The translations under genes and the position numbers were made by a program. 64,000 nucleotides of DNA from an uncultured Pseudomonadota bacterium (GTDB lineage: Bacteria; Pseudomonadota; Alphaproteobacteria; RF32; CAG-239): positions 62,001 through 126,000 of the forward strand of contig CADCCF010000004.1 in assembly GCA_902799835.1 (NCBI GenBank), read 5' to 3'. Within the stretch, counting starts at the first letter, position 1; each line of letters begins with the position of its first letter. The notes beneath the pieces were generated by a model. The model saw only the letters and a list, made by a program, of their open reading frames with translations, had not been told where the DNA came from and did no database searches. Below, one piece after another: positions 26,332 through 33,655 of the stretch.

Positions 26332-27804
26332 ATGTCTAACGAAACTAATATTCATCGTGAATCACGTTTAAATAAGCTACACGACTTGCAAGAAAAAGGC
26401 TATAACCCCTACCCTTATTGCTTTAAGCCCAATGCCAAGGCTGCCAACTTGCAAGAAAAATATAAAGATTTGGAAGCCGGCGCCGATACTGAAGACAGGG
26501 TAACTATTGCCGGACGCGCCATGGCTGTGCGTAATAACGGAATGTTTATTGATGTTAAGGACATGAGTGGCAAAATCCAAGCTTTTTGCCACAAAAACCA
26601 TTTACCGGAAGAAGATTTGGCTTTGCTTAAAGACTTGGATGTCGGTGACATTGTCGGAATTTCCGGCTATGTTCGTCGCACCCCGCGCGGAGAGTTATCA
26701 ATTGCTGCCGAACATTTTGATATCATATCAAAATCACTGCAGGCTTTGCCGGAAAAATTCCACGGCCTGACCGATATTGATGCCCGTTATCGTCAACGTT
26801 ATGTCGATTTTATCATGAATGATGATAGCAAAGAAATTTATCGCAAACGTTGCGAGATTATCTCCGCTGTTCGTCGTTACTTTGAAGAAAATGACTTTTT
26901 GGAAGTTGAAACTCCGATGTTGCACCCTATTATGGGCGGTGCTTCAGCTAAACCTTTCATCACTCATCACAACACTTTGGATATGGATTTATATTTGCGT
27001 ATTGCCCCCGAATTGTATTTGAAAAAATTGGTTGTCGGTGGTTTTGATCGCGTATTTGAAATCGGACGCAACTTCCGCAATGAAGGCATTGATAAAACTC
27101 ATAATCCTGAATTTACCGCTTTGGAAGCTTATCAAGCTTATGCTGACTACAATGATATGGCCGAACTTATTCCTAATCTGTTGCGCTATGTTGCTCAAAA
27201 AGTTTTGGGTACAACCATAATCAATGTTAACGGCAATGAAATTGATTTAAGCAAGCCATTTGCTCGTAAATCAATGATTGATTTGGTAAAAGAAGCTACC
27301 GGAGCTGATTTCTTGAGTGTTGAAACTTTGGAAGATGCTATCGCTTTGGCAAAATCGGTCGGAGTTGATGCTTCTGCTTGTATTTCTTGGGGCAAAGTTA
27401 TCTCTGAGGTATTTGATGCCAAAGTTGAGCCCAACTTAATTCAGCCGGTTTTGGTTATGGATATGCCGCGTGATATTTCACCTTTGGCTAAGACGCATCG
27501 CTCTAATCCACGTTTGGTTGAACATTTTGATGCTTATGTCGGCGGTATGGAAGTCGGTTGTGCATATTCCGAATTATCTAATCCCTTGGAACAACGTGAA
27601 CGTTTTGAAGCTCAAAGTAAAGATCGCGAAAAAGGCGATGATGAAGCACAAATGCTTGATGAAGACTTTATCAATGCACTTGAAAACGCATTTCCTCCCA
27701 CCGGAGGCATGGGAATGGGATTGGATCGCCTGGCAATTTTGTTGACCGGAGCTGAAACCATCCGCGATGTAATTGCTTTCCCAACCTTACGTAAAAAAGA
27801 TTAA
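26332..27804 (+). CDS. lysS: Lysine--tRNA ligase, class II
   Basis: 490 aa. The N-terminal OB-fold anticodon domain spans about 60-150 ([21 protein letters not shown]). The class II catalytic core has motif 2 [21 protein letters not shown] and motif 3 [16 protein letters not shown]. The active-site region includes [14 protein letters not shown]. Note that many alphaproteobacteria instead use a class I LysRS, so the class II enzyme is informative about lineage. A membrane-anchored YibQ-type gene follows. Confidence 0.95.
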   Translation: MSNETNIHRESRLNKLHDLQEKGYNPYPYCFKPNAKAANLQEKYKDLEAGADTEDRVTIAGRAMAVRNNGMFIDVKDMSGKIQAFCHKNHLPEEDLALLKDLDVGDIVGISGYVRRTPRGELSIAAEHFDIISKSLQALPEKFHGLTDIDARYRQRYVDFIMNDDSKEIYRKRCEIISAVRRYFEENDFLEVETPMLHPIMGGASAKPFITHHNTLDMDLYLRIAPELYLKKLVVGGFDRVFEIGRNFRNEGIDKTHNPEFTALEAYQAYADYNDMAELIPNLLRYVAQKVLGTTIINVNGNEIDLSKPFARKSMIDLVKEATGADFLSVETLEDAIALAKSVGVDASACISWGKVISEVFDAKVEPNLIQPVLVMDMPRDISPLAKTHRSNPRLVEHFDAYVGGMEVGCAYSELSNPLEQRERFEAQSKDREKGDDEAQMLDEDFINALENAFPPTGGMGMGLDRLAILLTGAETIRDVIAFPTLRKKD

Positions 27805-27808
27805 AATA

Positions 27809-28939
27809 TTGCAGAAATTTTCATCACTTAAGCTCAAATGGCTGTTGATTAAATGTTCGCGTTTAGTCGCAGCTTTGGCTTTTGTGATGTTTATTGTCTT
27901 TCATTTTGGCTCATCGAACACCCCTCAAAATGACGAATCATTACCTGAAACTGTTTCAAACGGAGATGAAACTTATGTTTCAATGTATGAAAACTTCAAC
28001 AATCCATCATCCACAGATGAATTGTCTTCATCTTCACAAAATGAAAAATCGATCATCGAAAATCTTGATGACTACGACGAGATATCTTTGGCCGTTGAAT
28101 CAGGAACCTCAACTGAACTAACCTATGATGAAGATATAACCAGATTATACGAAAATTTATATGAAGAAATTTTGCCTGACGACATAATTGACTTTAATCA
28201 ACCTGAATCTACCACTAAGTTTAAAAATATAAGCGTCATCCCCACGCCAAAACCGGCTTATTTTGGTAAAAATCCTGTTATTGCCATCATAATTGACGAT
28301 ATGGGCATAAATCATCGTCGCACTGCTGAAATAAGTTCACTTACCTATCCCCTCACTGCATCTTTTTTAACCTATGGCACTCATATTGATGAACAGGTCA
28401 ATCATTCACAAATTTCGGGACATGAAATTATGTTGCATGCACCGATGGAAGCTTTGAGTTCAACCGACAATGCTCCTGATGTTTTAACCACCGATATGTC
28501 ACTGCAAGAAATCAAAGATAAGTTTTCTGCTATGTTGCAAAAAGTTAAAAACATCAAAGGGGTTAATAACCATATGGGAAGCAAGTTGACCCAAGATAAG
28601 GAAAAAATGCTTGCTGTCATGGAAGTCATCAAAGAACATAATCTATTTTTCCTTGATTCACGAACATCGGCAAAGTCTGTTGCGGATAAAGCTGCCCAAG
28701 AAATGAAAGTTAAATATGCCACTCGTAATATATTTTTAGATAATAACAACGACAAAGCTTATATTCTTAAACAACTAGAACACACCGAAAACCTGGCTCG
28801 TAAAAATGGTTATGCCATTGCCATCGGACACCCCAAAAGCCAAACCGTTGCCGCTTTGCAAGAATGGCTACCATCCTTGCAAAATAAAGGCATAAAATTG
28901 GTACATTTAAGCGAAATTATTAATATTTTAAACCCATAA
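27809..28939 (+). CDS. YibQ-type divergent polysaccharide deacetylase (DUF610)
   Basis: 376 aa if TTG 27809 is used; a TTG at 27773 inside lysS is the other option, and no ATG precedes the membrane helix. TM helix at about 20-37, then an acidic Ser/Asn/Glu-rich linker of about 100 residues. The C-terminal DUF610 domain (about 150-376) has IIIDDMGINHRRTAE, EIMLHAPMEA, NNHMGSKLTQD, FLDSRTSA and GYAIAIGHPKSQT. The NodB-like fold keeps the IDD and the H/HMGS positions. It is exported and anchored. The family's substrate in proteobacteria is unproven, with peptidoglycan or another glycan suspected. Confidence 0.83.
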   Translation: MQKFSSLKLKWLLIKCSRLVAALAFVMFIVFHFGSSNTPQNDESLPETVSNGDETYVSMYENFNNPSSTDELSSSSQNEKSIIENLDDYDEISLAVESGTSTELTYDEDITRLYENLYEEILPDDIIDFNQPESTTKFKNISVIPTPKPAYFGKNPVIAIIIDDMGINHRRTAEISSLTYPLTASFLTYGTHIDEQVNHSQISGHEIMLHAPMEALSSTDNAPDVLTTDMSLQEIKDKFSAMLQKVKNIKGVNNHMGSKLTQDKEKMLAVMEVIKEHNLFFLDSRTSAKSVADKAAQEMKVKYATRNIFLDNNNDKAYILKQLEHTENLARKNGYAIAIGHPKSQTVAALQEWLPSLQNKGIKLVHLSEIINILNP

Positions 28940-28977
28940 AAAAAGGGGTCTGATTATTTATCAGAGCCCTTTTGTTT
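28938..28977. terminator. Bidirectional terminator
   Basis: AAAAGGG-TCTGAT pairs with ATCAGA-CCCTTTT, with T runs on both strands. It serves the YibQ-type gene (plus) and overlaps the last codons of the convergent 233-aa gene. Confidence 0.75.
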
Positions 28978-29655
28978 TACTTGGCGTCTTATTATGTTGA
29001 CAACTCGTCTTTTACGGAAAATACCCTTGACCTGCAATTTATCGGCCAACCAATCTCGTGAAATACGATTTGCTTCCAACCGATCCCATATAAATTCTGG
29101 CCAGCGCATCCATTCATAAGAGGAGCTAACCAGACAATTAACTATTGTATTGTGATACGAATTACGTAACAACACATCTTTCAGATTAAAGCTACTACCC
29201 AAATCATCGACTAAAAACTCCTCTTGATTAAATGGAAGAATTTTTACCAATGTTTTTGTTGCTGTATAATCCGAAGAATTGTCATTGATAATACACCAAG
29301 ACGCATTTTTTTTGACAAATTTCACAATGACTTTCACAACCATCTTGTCTTTATTAGCTTGCCATCCCATCCAAGATGGATATTGAGATGATGACCCCAG
29401 TTCGTCTTTTATACAAGCATAAACAAGTTCAAGCAATTCAGCTGTTTGAACTTTATCAATCTCATACAAATCACGAACATTTTCCATAATAGCAAAAAAA
29501 GCTATTTTCTTGTCATCGTCACTTGAAACTACATCAGCAAAGTGATTAGTAATAATGGCAAACAACCCTAAAGCCTCCACCTCGCCGGCAGAATTGTCAT
29601 TTGTGTAAGTCAACAAAGCTGTTCGAAGCTTTTTGTAATCTTCTTTCATAGGCAT
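28954..29655 (-). CDS. Uncharacterised 233-aa protein
   Basis: No recognisable domain. The protein is mostly helical by composition, with tryptophan-rich patches (SWMGWQANKD, YEWMRWPEFIWDRLEANRISRDWLADKL) and a basic C-terminus (FRKRRVVNIIRRQVKQKG). The RISRDWLADKL segment resembles a helix-turn-helix by eye, so a nucleic-acid-binding end is possible. No signal peptide. It stands alone next to tRNA-Glu(TTC), at the edge of the accessory array, and may be part of the same island. Confidence 0.55.
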   Translation of the reverse strand: MPMKEDYKKLRTALLTYTNDNSAGEVEALGLFAIITNHFADVVSSDDDKKIAFFAIMENVRDLYEIDKVQTAELLELVYACIKDELGSSSQYPSWMGWQANKDKMVVKVIVKFVKKNASWCIINDNSSDYTATKTLVKILPFNQEEFLVDDLGSSFNLKDVLLRNSYHNTIVNCLVSSSYEWMRWPEFIWDRLEANRISRDWLADKLQVKGIFRKRRVVNIIRRQVKQKGSDK

Positions 29656-29743
29656 AAAAATTTAATCATAATAAAATTCGCGGTGAGTTTATATGGATTG
29701 AACTGTTTTGTCAAGAAAGCAAATAAAATTTTAAAAAAAACTC

Positions 29744-29772
29744 TTGACCTATAAAAAATTTACCTGTATATA
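29744..29772 (+). promoter_or_regulatory. Sigma-70 promoter of tRNA-Glu(TTC)
   Basis: TTGACC (29744-29749), a 17-base spacer and TATATA (29767-29772). The -10 ends 19 bases before the mature tRNA 5' end. Confidence 0.75.
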
Positions 29773-29791
29773 GCATAAGTCATTAAGCGAT

Positions 29792-29866
29792 GGTCCCATC
29801 GTCTAATGGTTAGGACATCACCCTTTCACGGTGGTAATATGGGTTCGAATCCCGTTGGGATCACCA
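29792..29866 (+). tRNA. tRNA-Glu, anticodon TTC
   Basis: A complete 75-nt cloverleaf with encoded CCA. The acceptor GGTCCCA pairs with TGGGATC, and the anticodon loop CTTTCAC gives TTC between CACC and GGTG. The T-arm is TGGGTTCGAATCCCG. Its 3' end is duplicated several times in the following 1.4 kb. Confidence 0.96.
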
Positions 29867-29905
29867 ATAAAAAAACTCCCCAAAGTGGGAGTTTTTTTAT
29901 TGGTG
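29862..29905 (+). terminator. Long-armed terminator directly after tRNA-Glu(TTC)
   Basis: The arms are perfectly inverted from CACCAAT through seven A residues to ACTCCC and back to ATTGGTG, with a six-base loop. The stem therefore begins inside the tRNA CCA end. It is longer than a terminator needs and is the first unit of an array. Confidence 0.85.
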
Positions 29906-30353
29906 TTTTCAACAGAGCTGAAGAAGCCATTGGTTCGGAATCGAAGTCTTTGCCGGTGAAAGTCGGCAAAGGATGAGATGAGCGAGCATTGCTAAAAGCA
30001 TTTGCGAGCTCTATCCCGTTGGGATCACCAATAAAAAAAGCTCCTTAATGGAGCTTTTTTTATTGGTGATACGTAGCGAAGTTATTATTGTGAGCCGCGT
30101 AAGCGAGCGAAACAATGATTACGTAGCAAGTGACCGAAGCGAAGTTAGCGAGCATGTCAATGCGAGCTTTACGCAGCAAGAACACCAATAAGAAAAAGCT
30201 CCTCTTGCAGGGGCTTTTTTTATTGGTAATGATAACAACAGGGATTTGAACCCATAAAAATGGGTTTGAGTACAAGCGAGAGGCAAACGGAAGTGTGCCG
30301 GTGAGCGATATATCGCGAACGAGCGCAGTCAACAAAGTAATCCAGCCCAACAT
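29906..30353 (+). repeat. Tandem tRNA-end/terminator array downstream of tRNA-Glu(TTC)
   Basis: Non-coding, with three units. The 27 bases 30013-30039 are identical to 29849-29875 (last 18 bases of the tRNA plus the following nine) and lead into a second hairpin with 21-base arms (30024-30070). A weaker unit, starting CACCAAT, is at 30183-30228. The spacers (about 110 bases) are rich in GCGAGC-type words and contain CTTTGCCG/CGGCAAAG. Open frames here are short, out of style and without ribosome sites. The layout recalls the E. coli tyrT repeats, which also carry tRNA 3' fragments. Confidence 0.75.
30273..30329 (+). repeat. Structured 57-bp repeat, copy B
   Basis: Close match by eye to 8310-8365 (minus strand), one indel and a handful of substitutions. 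The 12-bp palindrome is GCGATATATCGC here against GCAATATATTGC in copy A, a compensated change. The hairpin GGCA...TGCC before it is also kept. Confidence 0.65.
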
Positions 30354-30399
30354 CACCAATTGCAACACCCTCGATTTTTGAGGGTGCTTTTTTGTTTAA
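30354..30399 (+). terminator. Terminator opening cassette 1
   Basis: It begins with CACCAAT, as in the tRNA-end units. CACCCTC and GAGGGTG then pair around a seven-base loop, followed by CTTTTTTG. It is the left boundary of the first cassette. Confidence 0.7.
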
Positions 30400-30548
30400 T
30401 GAATCTATCAAATCGAAAGGTTTTCTAAGGTTATACGAGACTTGTTTATCCTTCATTTGCAAGTTTGACTATAAAAATTTTTTACTGTTTATATTGTATT
30501 TTTACAATAAATTTCCTATATAAATATTGATAGCGCTATCATTATGTT
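30378..30548 (+). repeat. Cassette leader, copy 1 (promoter, inverted repeat, palindrome)
   Basis: It matches 31279-31449 with eight substitutions and no indel over about 171 bases, at a constant offset of 901. It contains TTGACT (30465-30470) with TATATT about 19 bases on, the inverted repeat ATTGTA-TTTT-TACAAT, and the 14-bp palindrome TGATAGCGCTATCA (30528-30541). The palindrome has the GCGC centre usual for LacI-family operators. The next gene starts 28 bases after the leader. Confidence 0.85.
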
Positions 30549-30575
30549 AATTTTATATAGAAAAGGATAAAAGAA

Positions 30576-30830
30576 ATGGTGAATAAATTAGCTACATCTG
30601 TTGGAAGATACGCAGTTAAGAAAATTGCAAATAAATTTCTTGATAAAGCTGTAGAACGCATAAGTAAACCTTATGAAAGGCTAAAAAGAGAAGTATTTGG
30701 AATAAAGCCCTTAAATGTAGGAGAGAAAGAGCTAATTCAATGTTTGCAAAATAAGAAGAATAGTTCAAATTATTGCAAATCTGTCGGTGAGAAAGTAAGA
30801 AAAGTATATCACAAGACAGGAAAGTATTAA
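30576..30830 (+). CDS. Cassette 1 small basic protein, unknown
   Basis: 84 aa with high lysine/arginine content. The amphipathic helical N-terminal half (VGRYAVKKIANKFLDKAVER) is followed by two cysteines about 12 residues apart (QCLQNK...YCKSV) and a basic tail. No signal peptide and no known family. SD AAAGGA. It is preceded by the duplicated leader and followed by its own terminator. The second cassette has a protein of the same size and charge with no sequence similarity that I can see. A bacteriocin- or toxin-like role is a hypothesis drawn from size, charge and the adjacent membrane protein. Confidence 0.65.
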   Translation: MVNKLATSVGRYAVKKIANKFLDKAVERISKPYERLKREVFGIKPLNVGEKELIQCLQNKKNSSNYCKSVGEKVRKVYHKTGKY

Positions 30831-30836
30831 TAATCT

Positions 30837-30868
30837 AAAAAAGGCAATATTTTTGATATTGCCTTTTT
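30837..30868 (+). terminator. Terminator after the cassette 1 small protein
   Basis: AAAAAAGGCAATAT pairs with ATATTGCCTTTTT around TTTTG. It would reduce read-through into the following membrane-protein gene. Confidence 0.85.
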
Positions 30869-30902
30869 CTGAATTATTTTTATACTTGTGAAAGAGGTGT
30901 AA

Positions 30903-31166
30903 ATGGCAATGTTAAAGAAAATAGCTTTTTTTATTTTAGGTTTGATTGTGGTCCCATTGGGTGTCGGTTTACCATTCTTGTTTCTTGGATCGGATATTTA
31001 TGAAGATGCCATAGAGTTTTTTGGTGGGGTTTATCTTATCATATATCTGTTAGTTCCTCTTCTTTATCGTAAAAAATTACAAGAATTTATATCTAACAGA
31101 TATGTGTTTTACGGGGTTTTATATATCCCTTTCATTGTACTTTTTTTACTTGCTAAAATAGCATAA
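30903..31166 (+). CDS. Cassette 1 small membrane protein, unknown
   Basis: 87 aa with three hydrophobic segments: about 8-27, 40-55 and 68-86. Short basic stretches lie between (YRKKLQEFISNRY). SD GAAAGAGG, eight bases before the ATG. No family recognised. The gene follows the small basic protein after a terminator, so it may need read-through or a weak promoter in the 34-base gap. Its position suits an immunity protein, but that is inference. The second cassette repeats the order small basic protein, then membrane protein. Confidence 0.6.
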   Translation: MAMLKKIAFFILGLIVVPLGVGLPFLFLGSDIYEDAIEFFGGVYLIIYLLVPLLYRKKLQEFISNRYVFYGVLYIPFIVLFLLAKIA

Positions 31167-31228
31167 CATTTACTTTTTTGGATTTTTTCATAACATTCCA
31201 TAGTGGCTATATAATACTCTTCAGAGAG

Positions 31229-31292
31229 TAAAAGTTCGAGATTCATCACATTGGTTTCACCAATAAAAAAACCTCCCCTTGAGGGTGCTTTT
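31229..31292 (+). repeat. Degenerate tRNA-like 3' end and terminator opening cassette 2
   Basis: AAGTTCGAGATTC resembles a T-arm. It is followed by a decayed acceptor and TTTCACCAATAAAAAAAC, the same junction seen after tRNA-Glu(TTC). CCTC/GAGG then form the terminator stem. CACCAAT here is 904 bases from the one opening cassette 1, so the whole cassette period is about 0.9 kb. Confidence 0.6.
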
Positions 31293-31449
31293 TTGTTTAA
31301 TGAATCTATCAAATCGAAAGGTTTTCTGAGGTTATACGAGATTTACTTATCCTTCATTTGCAAGTTTGACTATAAAAATTTTTTATTGTTTCTATTGTAT
31401 TTTTACAATAAATTTCCCATATAAATTTTGATAGCGCTATCATTATGTT
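31279..31449 (+). repeat. Cassette leader, copy 2
   Basis: Second copy of 30378-30548, offset 901, about 95% identical by direct comparison. TTGACT, the ATTGTA/TACAAT repeat and the palindrome TGATAGCGCTATCA (31429-31442) are all intact. With copy 1 it accounts for most of the 311 bases between 31167 and 31477. Confidence 0.85.
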
Positions 31450-31477
31450 TAATTTTTAACAAGAAAAGGATAATAAA

Positions 31478-31720
31478 ATGCCAAGAAGATCAAATAACTA
31501 TGTTGGTGATTGCTCAATTAGAGGTGTTACTAAGAAAGCTTACGAAGTTGCAAAAAAATCTAATGCACAAAATCCAGCCAAAACAGAAAATTCTATGGGA
31601 GATTTTTTGATTGGACGTTTACCAATCATTAAAAACTGGAATAGAGGCTTCAATTTAGGAAAAGCAGGATTTATTGCCCAACAAACCTATAATGAGACTT
31701 GCAAACATAGAAAAAAGTGA
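31478..31720 (+). CDS. Cassette 2 small basic protein, unknown
   Basis: 80 aa, basic, with two cysteines (VGDCSIRG near the start, NETCKHRKK at the end). No signal peptide and no known family. Glycine-containing middle (MGDFLIGRLPIIKNWNRG). SD AAAAGGA. It sits directly behind the second copy of the leader. Size, charge and cysteine number match the cassette 1 protein although the sequence does not, which suggests cargo exchange behind a conserved promoter. Confidence 0.65.
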   Translation: MPRRSNNYVGDCSIRGVTKKAYEVAKKSNAQNPAKTENSMGDFLIGRLPIIKNWNRGFNLGKAGFIAQQTYNETCKHRKK

Positions 31721-31745
31721 TTTAATAGATAAAAAAGGAGGTAAT

Positions 31746-32174
31746 ATGAAAAACTTACTGCATCAAATTTTAATGTTAGGAGGTATTTATTTTATTATCT
31801 CCTTTATGTTGTCATTTACCGAAAACACAATTGTTGATATGTTATATGGTGGTGTTCTTGTAATATTCGTCATATTTTTTATCATTTTATGCTTCAAAAA
31901 AAGTTTTGTTTTTCTGAATAGAATTGATGAAAATTACAAAAAAACAACCATGTATTTAGTTGCTTTAGGATGTGTTGAGTATTTTTCTATTGTTTTAGGT
32001 TTTATTCCGGCTTTGATATACGGATACAATTCAGCAATGGCAATTTATAAGGAAGTTGAATATACATCATGGATACCCCTATATATAACGTGTTTAACTT
32101 ATGTTAATTTGATATTGACAACTTTAGCAATTTTGTGGGCAAGTTATATTAATTTTATAAAAAAGAAAAACTAG
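31746..32174 (+). CDS. Cassette 2 four-helix membrane protein, unknown
   Basis: 142 aa from ATG 31746, chosen for the very strong SD AAAGGAGG; the frame extends upstream to 31674 inside the previous gene. Four hydrophobic segments: about 5-22, 30-48, 70-92 and 112-136, with basic ends (FINFIKKKN). There is no terminator between it and the small basic protein (25-bp gap), so the two are co-transcribed. Function unknown; an immunity-like partner for the small protein is a hypothesis. Confidence 0.65.
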   Translation: MKNLLHQILMLGGIYFIISFMLSFTENTIVDMLYGGVLVIFVIFFIILCFKKSFVFLNRIDENYKKTTMYLVALGCVEYFSIVLGFIPALIYGYNSAMAIYKEVEYTSWIPLYITCLTYVNLILTTLAILWASYINFIKKKN

Positions 32175-32241
32175 GATACTTTTCTAAAATGGATAATTGA
32201 TTTAACTTTTATTTTAATTGAATAAAACCTCTTAAAAAACA

Positions 32242-32796
32242 ATGATAAATTTCAAAATTGGCATCAATATAGTTAGAGCTCAAAAATCTCATATCAATCA
32301 AATGGCTGAGTTAATTGCAAAAAATCTCGGCACTTGTAATTTAAAAGGAAAAAGTAGCGATATTATTTCCCAAAATATTGCAGAATTAGTAAACACGTTT
32401 CATTTTTATCATGTGGCTGTAGATAAAAATGGGTTAGTGGTTGGGTTATGCGGTATCGGAGATGTAAAAACCGACAATGATTATGGATTGAATATCGGGA
32501 AGCACAGAGATGTGCTATATGTAGTTGTTGATGAAAATTTTCAAAGGCAGGGCATCGGGACAACCTTACTTAAAAATTGTATTCAAAATATTGATGATTG
32601 TCCGGTTTTGTATGAAGCTTGGGGCGAAATTAAAAATGGTGATGTCAATTCATATAAAATGCTTGAAAAATGTTCGTTTAGGTTACTTAAAGATTTAGGA
32701 ACAACTTTTTACAAAGAACATGGCTATTGCCCCTATTGCATCAATAAAGATAAAAATTGTCAATCTTGCTTTTGTAAAATTTATATTCATGAGTAA
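32242..32796 (+). CDS. GNAT-family N-acetyltransferase with a cysteine-rich tail
   Basis: 184 aa. The GNAT core spans about 8-155. The acetyl-CoA loop is QRQGIGTTLL (about 98-107), preceded by the strand VLYVVVDENF. The last 27 residues contain five cysteines (YCPYC, then CQSCFC), probably a small zinc-binding knuckle not usual in GNAT proteins. The substrate is unknown. It lies just after the cassettes with an AT-rich gap, and could be cargo of the same island. Confidence 0.75.
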   Translation: MINFKIGINIVRAQKSHINQMAELIAKNLGTCNLKGKSSDIISQNIAELVNTFHFYHVAVDKNGLVVGLCGIGDVKTDNDYGLNIGKHRDVLYVVVDENFQRQGIGTTLLKNCIQNIDDCPVLYEAWGEIKNGDVNSYKMLEKCSFRLLKDLGTTFYKEHGYCPYCINKDKNCQSCFCKIYIHE

Positions 32797-32906
32797 TAAG
32801 TTATCAACAAAAGCTCCTCTTATAATCGATTATTTTTTACACACTTGACTTGATATTTTTTTTTATTACTATCATCTGTAACTTAACTCGTATTTGGGAG
32901 AATTTT

Positions 32907-33629
32907 ATGAAAAAAATAATTATAGCTTTATTTATGCTATCGGCGATTATCTGCACCACCTGTCGCGCAGAAGTTGCTTCATTTTTAACCGAAGATGAAA
33001 TGTTGACCGGAGCTGATTTTCTCCCTACTCCTCCCAAACCTGACGAAGCGACATTTTATAATGATTGGATGCGCTATCAATGGGGTAAGAGTATGCGCGA
33101 TACCGAACGCGGCAAACAGGCAATAAAAGATGCTGATTATACTTTTCCATATTTTGCTAAAATGTACTCCGAACCGTTCGGTATGACCATATCCAAGGAA
33201 AATACTCCTGAAATTTCAGCTTTTTTAGAACGGGTATTTGCCACTGCGTCATTATGCAAAGACAAAGCCAAGGCTAATATCATGCGTATCAGACCTTATG
33301 TGCAATTCAACGAACCGACCCCCGTTCCTGGAGACGAAGAAACTTTAAGAACCAATTCATCTTATCCCTCCGGTCATACAACTATCGGATGGACAATTGC
33401 TCTTATTTTGGCTGAAATCAACCCGGAGCACCAAAATGAAATCCTAAAACGCGGATATGAATATGGTGATAGTCGAGTTATTGTTGGTTTTCATTTTCAA
33501 AGTGATGTTGACAATGCTCGCATAATTGCCTCTATTCTTGTCAGTCGTTTGCATGCAAACGATGATTTCATGAAACAACTCAAAAAAGCTAAAGAAGAAT
33601 TTTTAAGCAAAAAGGCTTCCCAAAACTAG
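32907..33629 (+). CDS. Class A non-specific acid phosphatase (PAP2 family)
   Basis: 240 aa from ATG 32907, with the SD GGGAGAA. The upstream frame from 32850 has no ribosome site. The signal peptide is about 1-21 (cleaved near CRAE). The three PAP2 motifs are complete: K-x6-RP (KANIMRIRP), SYPSGHT, and SRVIVGFHFQSDV, which supply the phosphate-binding and nucleophilic His residues. As in PhoC/PhoN it is periplasmic and removes phosphate from organic esters. Monocistronic. Confidence 0.92.
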   Translation: MKKIIIALFMLSAIICTTCRAEVASFLTEDEMLTGADFLPTPPKPDEATFYNDWMRYQWGKSMRDTERGKQAIKDADYTFPYFAKMYSEPFGMTISKENTPEISAFLERVFATASLCKDKAKANIMRIRPYVQFNEPTPVPGDEETLRTNSSYPSGHTTIGWTIALILAEINPEHQNEILKRGYEYGDSRVIVGFHFQSDVDNARIIASILVSRLHANDDFMKQLKKAKEEFLSKKASQN

Positions 33630-33655
33630 TTTTTATCGAGTACTTTAATTAGTTG

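Noticed and set aside
30230..30275. A reversed T-arm-like sequence (GGGTTCAAATCCC on the minus strand)
   Set aside because: The stem around TTCAAAT does not pair well and no acceptor or anticodon arm is found, so it is at most a decayed tRNA fragment.
30060..30462. Minus-strand open frames of 102 and 80 codons in the tRNA repeat array
   Set aside because: They consist of repeat units and terminator arms, lack ribosome sites and have a composition unlike real genes here.
8122..32800. CRISPR array or integron attC series in the repeat regions
   Set aside because: Repeats are few, of unequal spacing and made of tRNA ends and terminators. No cas gene, integrase or attC-like hairpin with conserved core is present.
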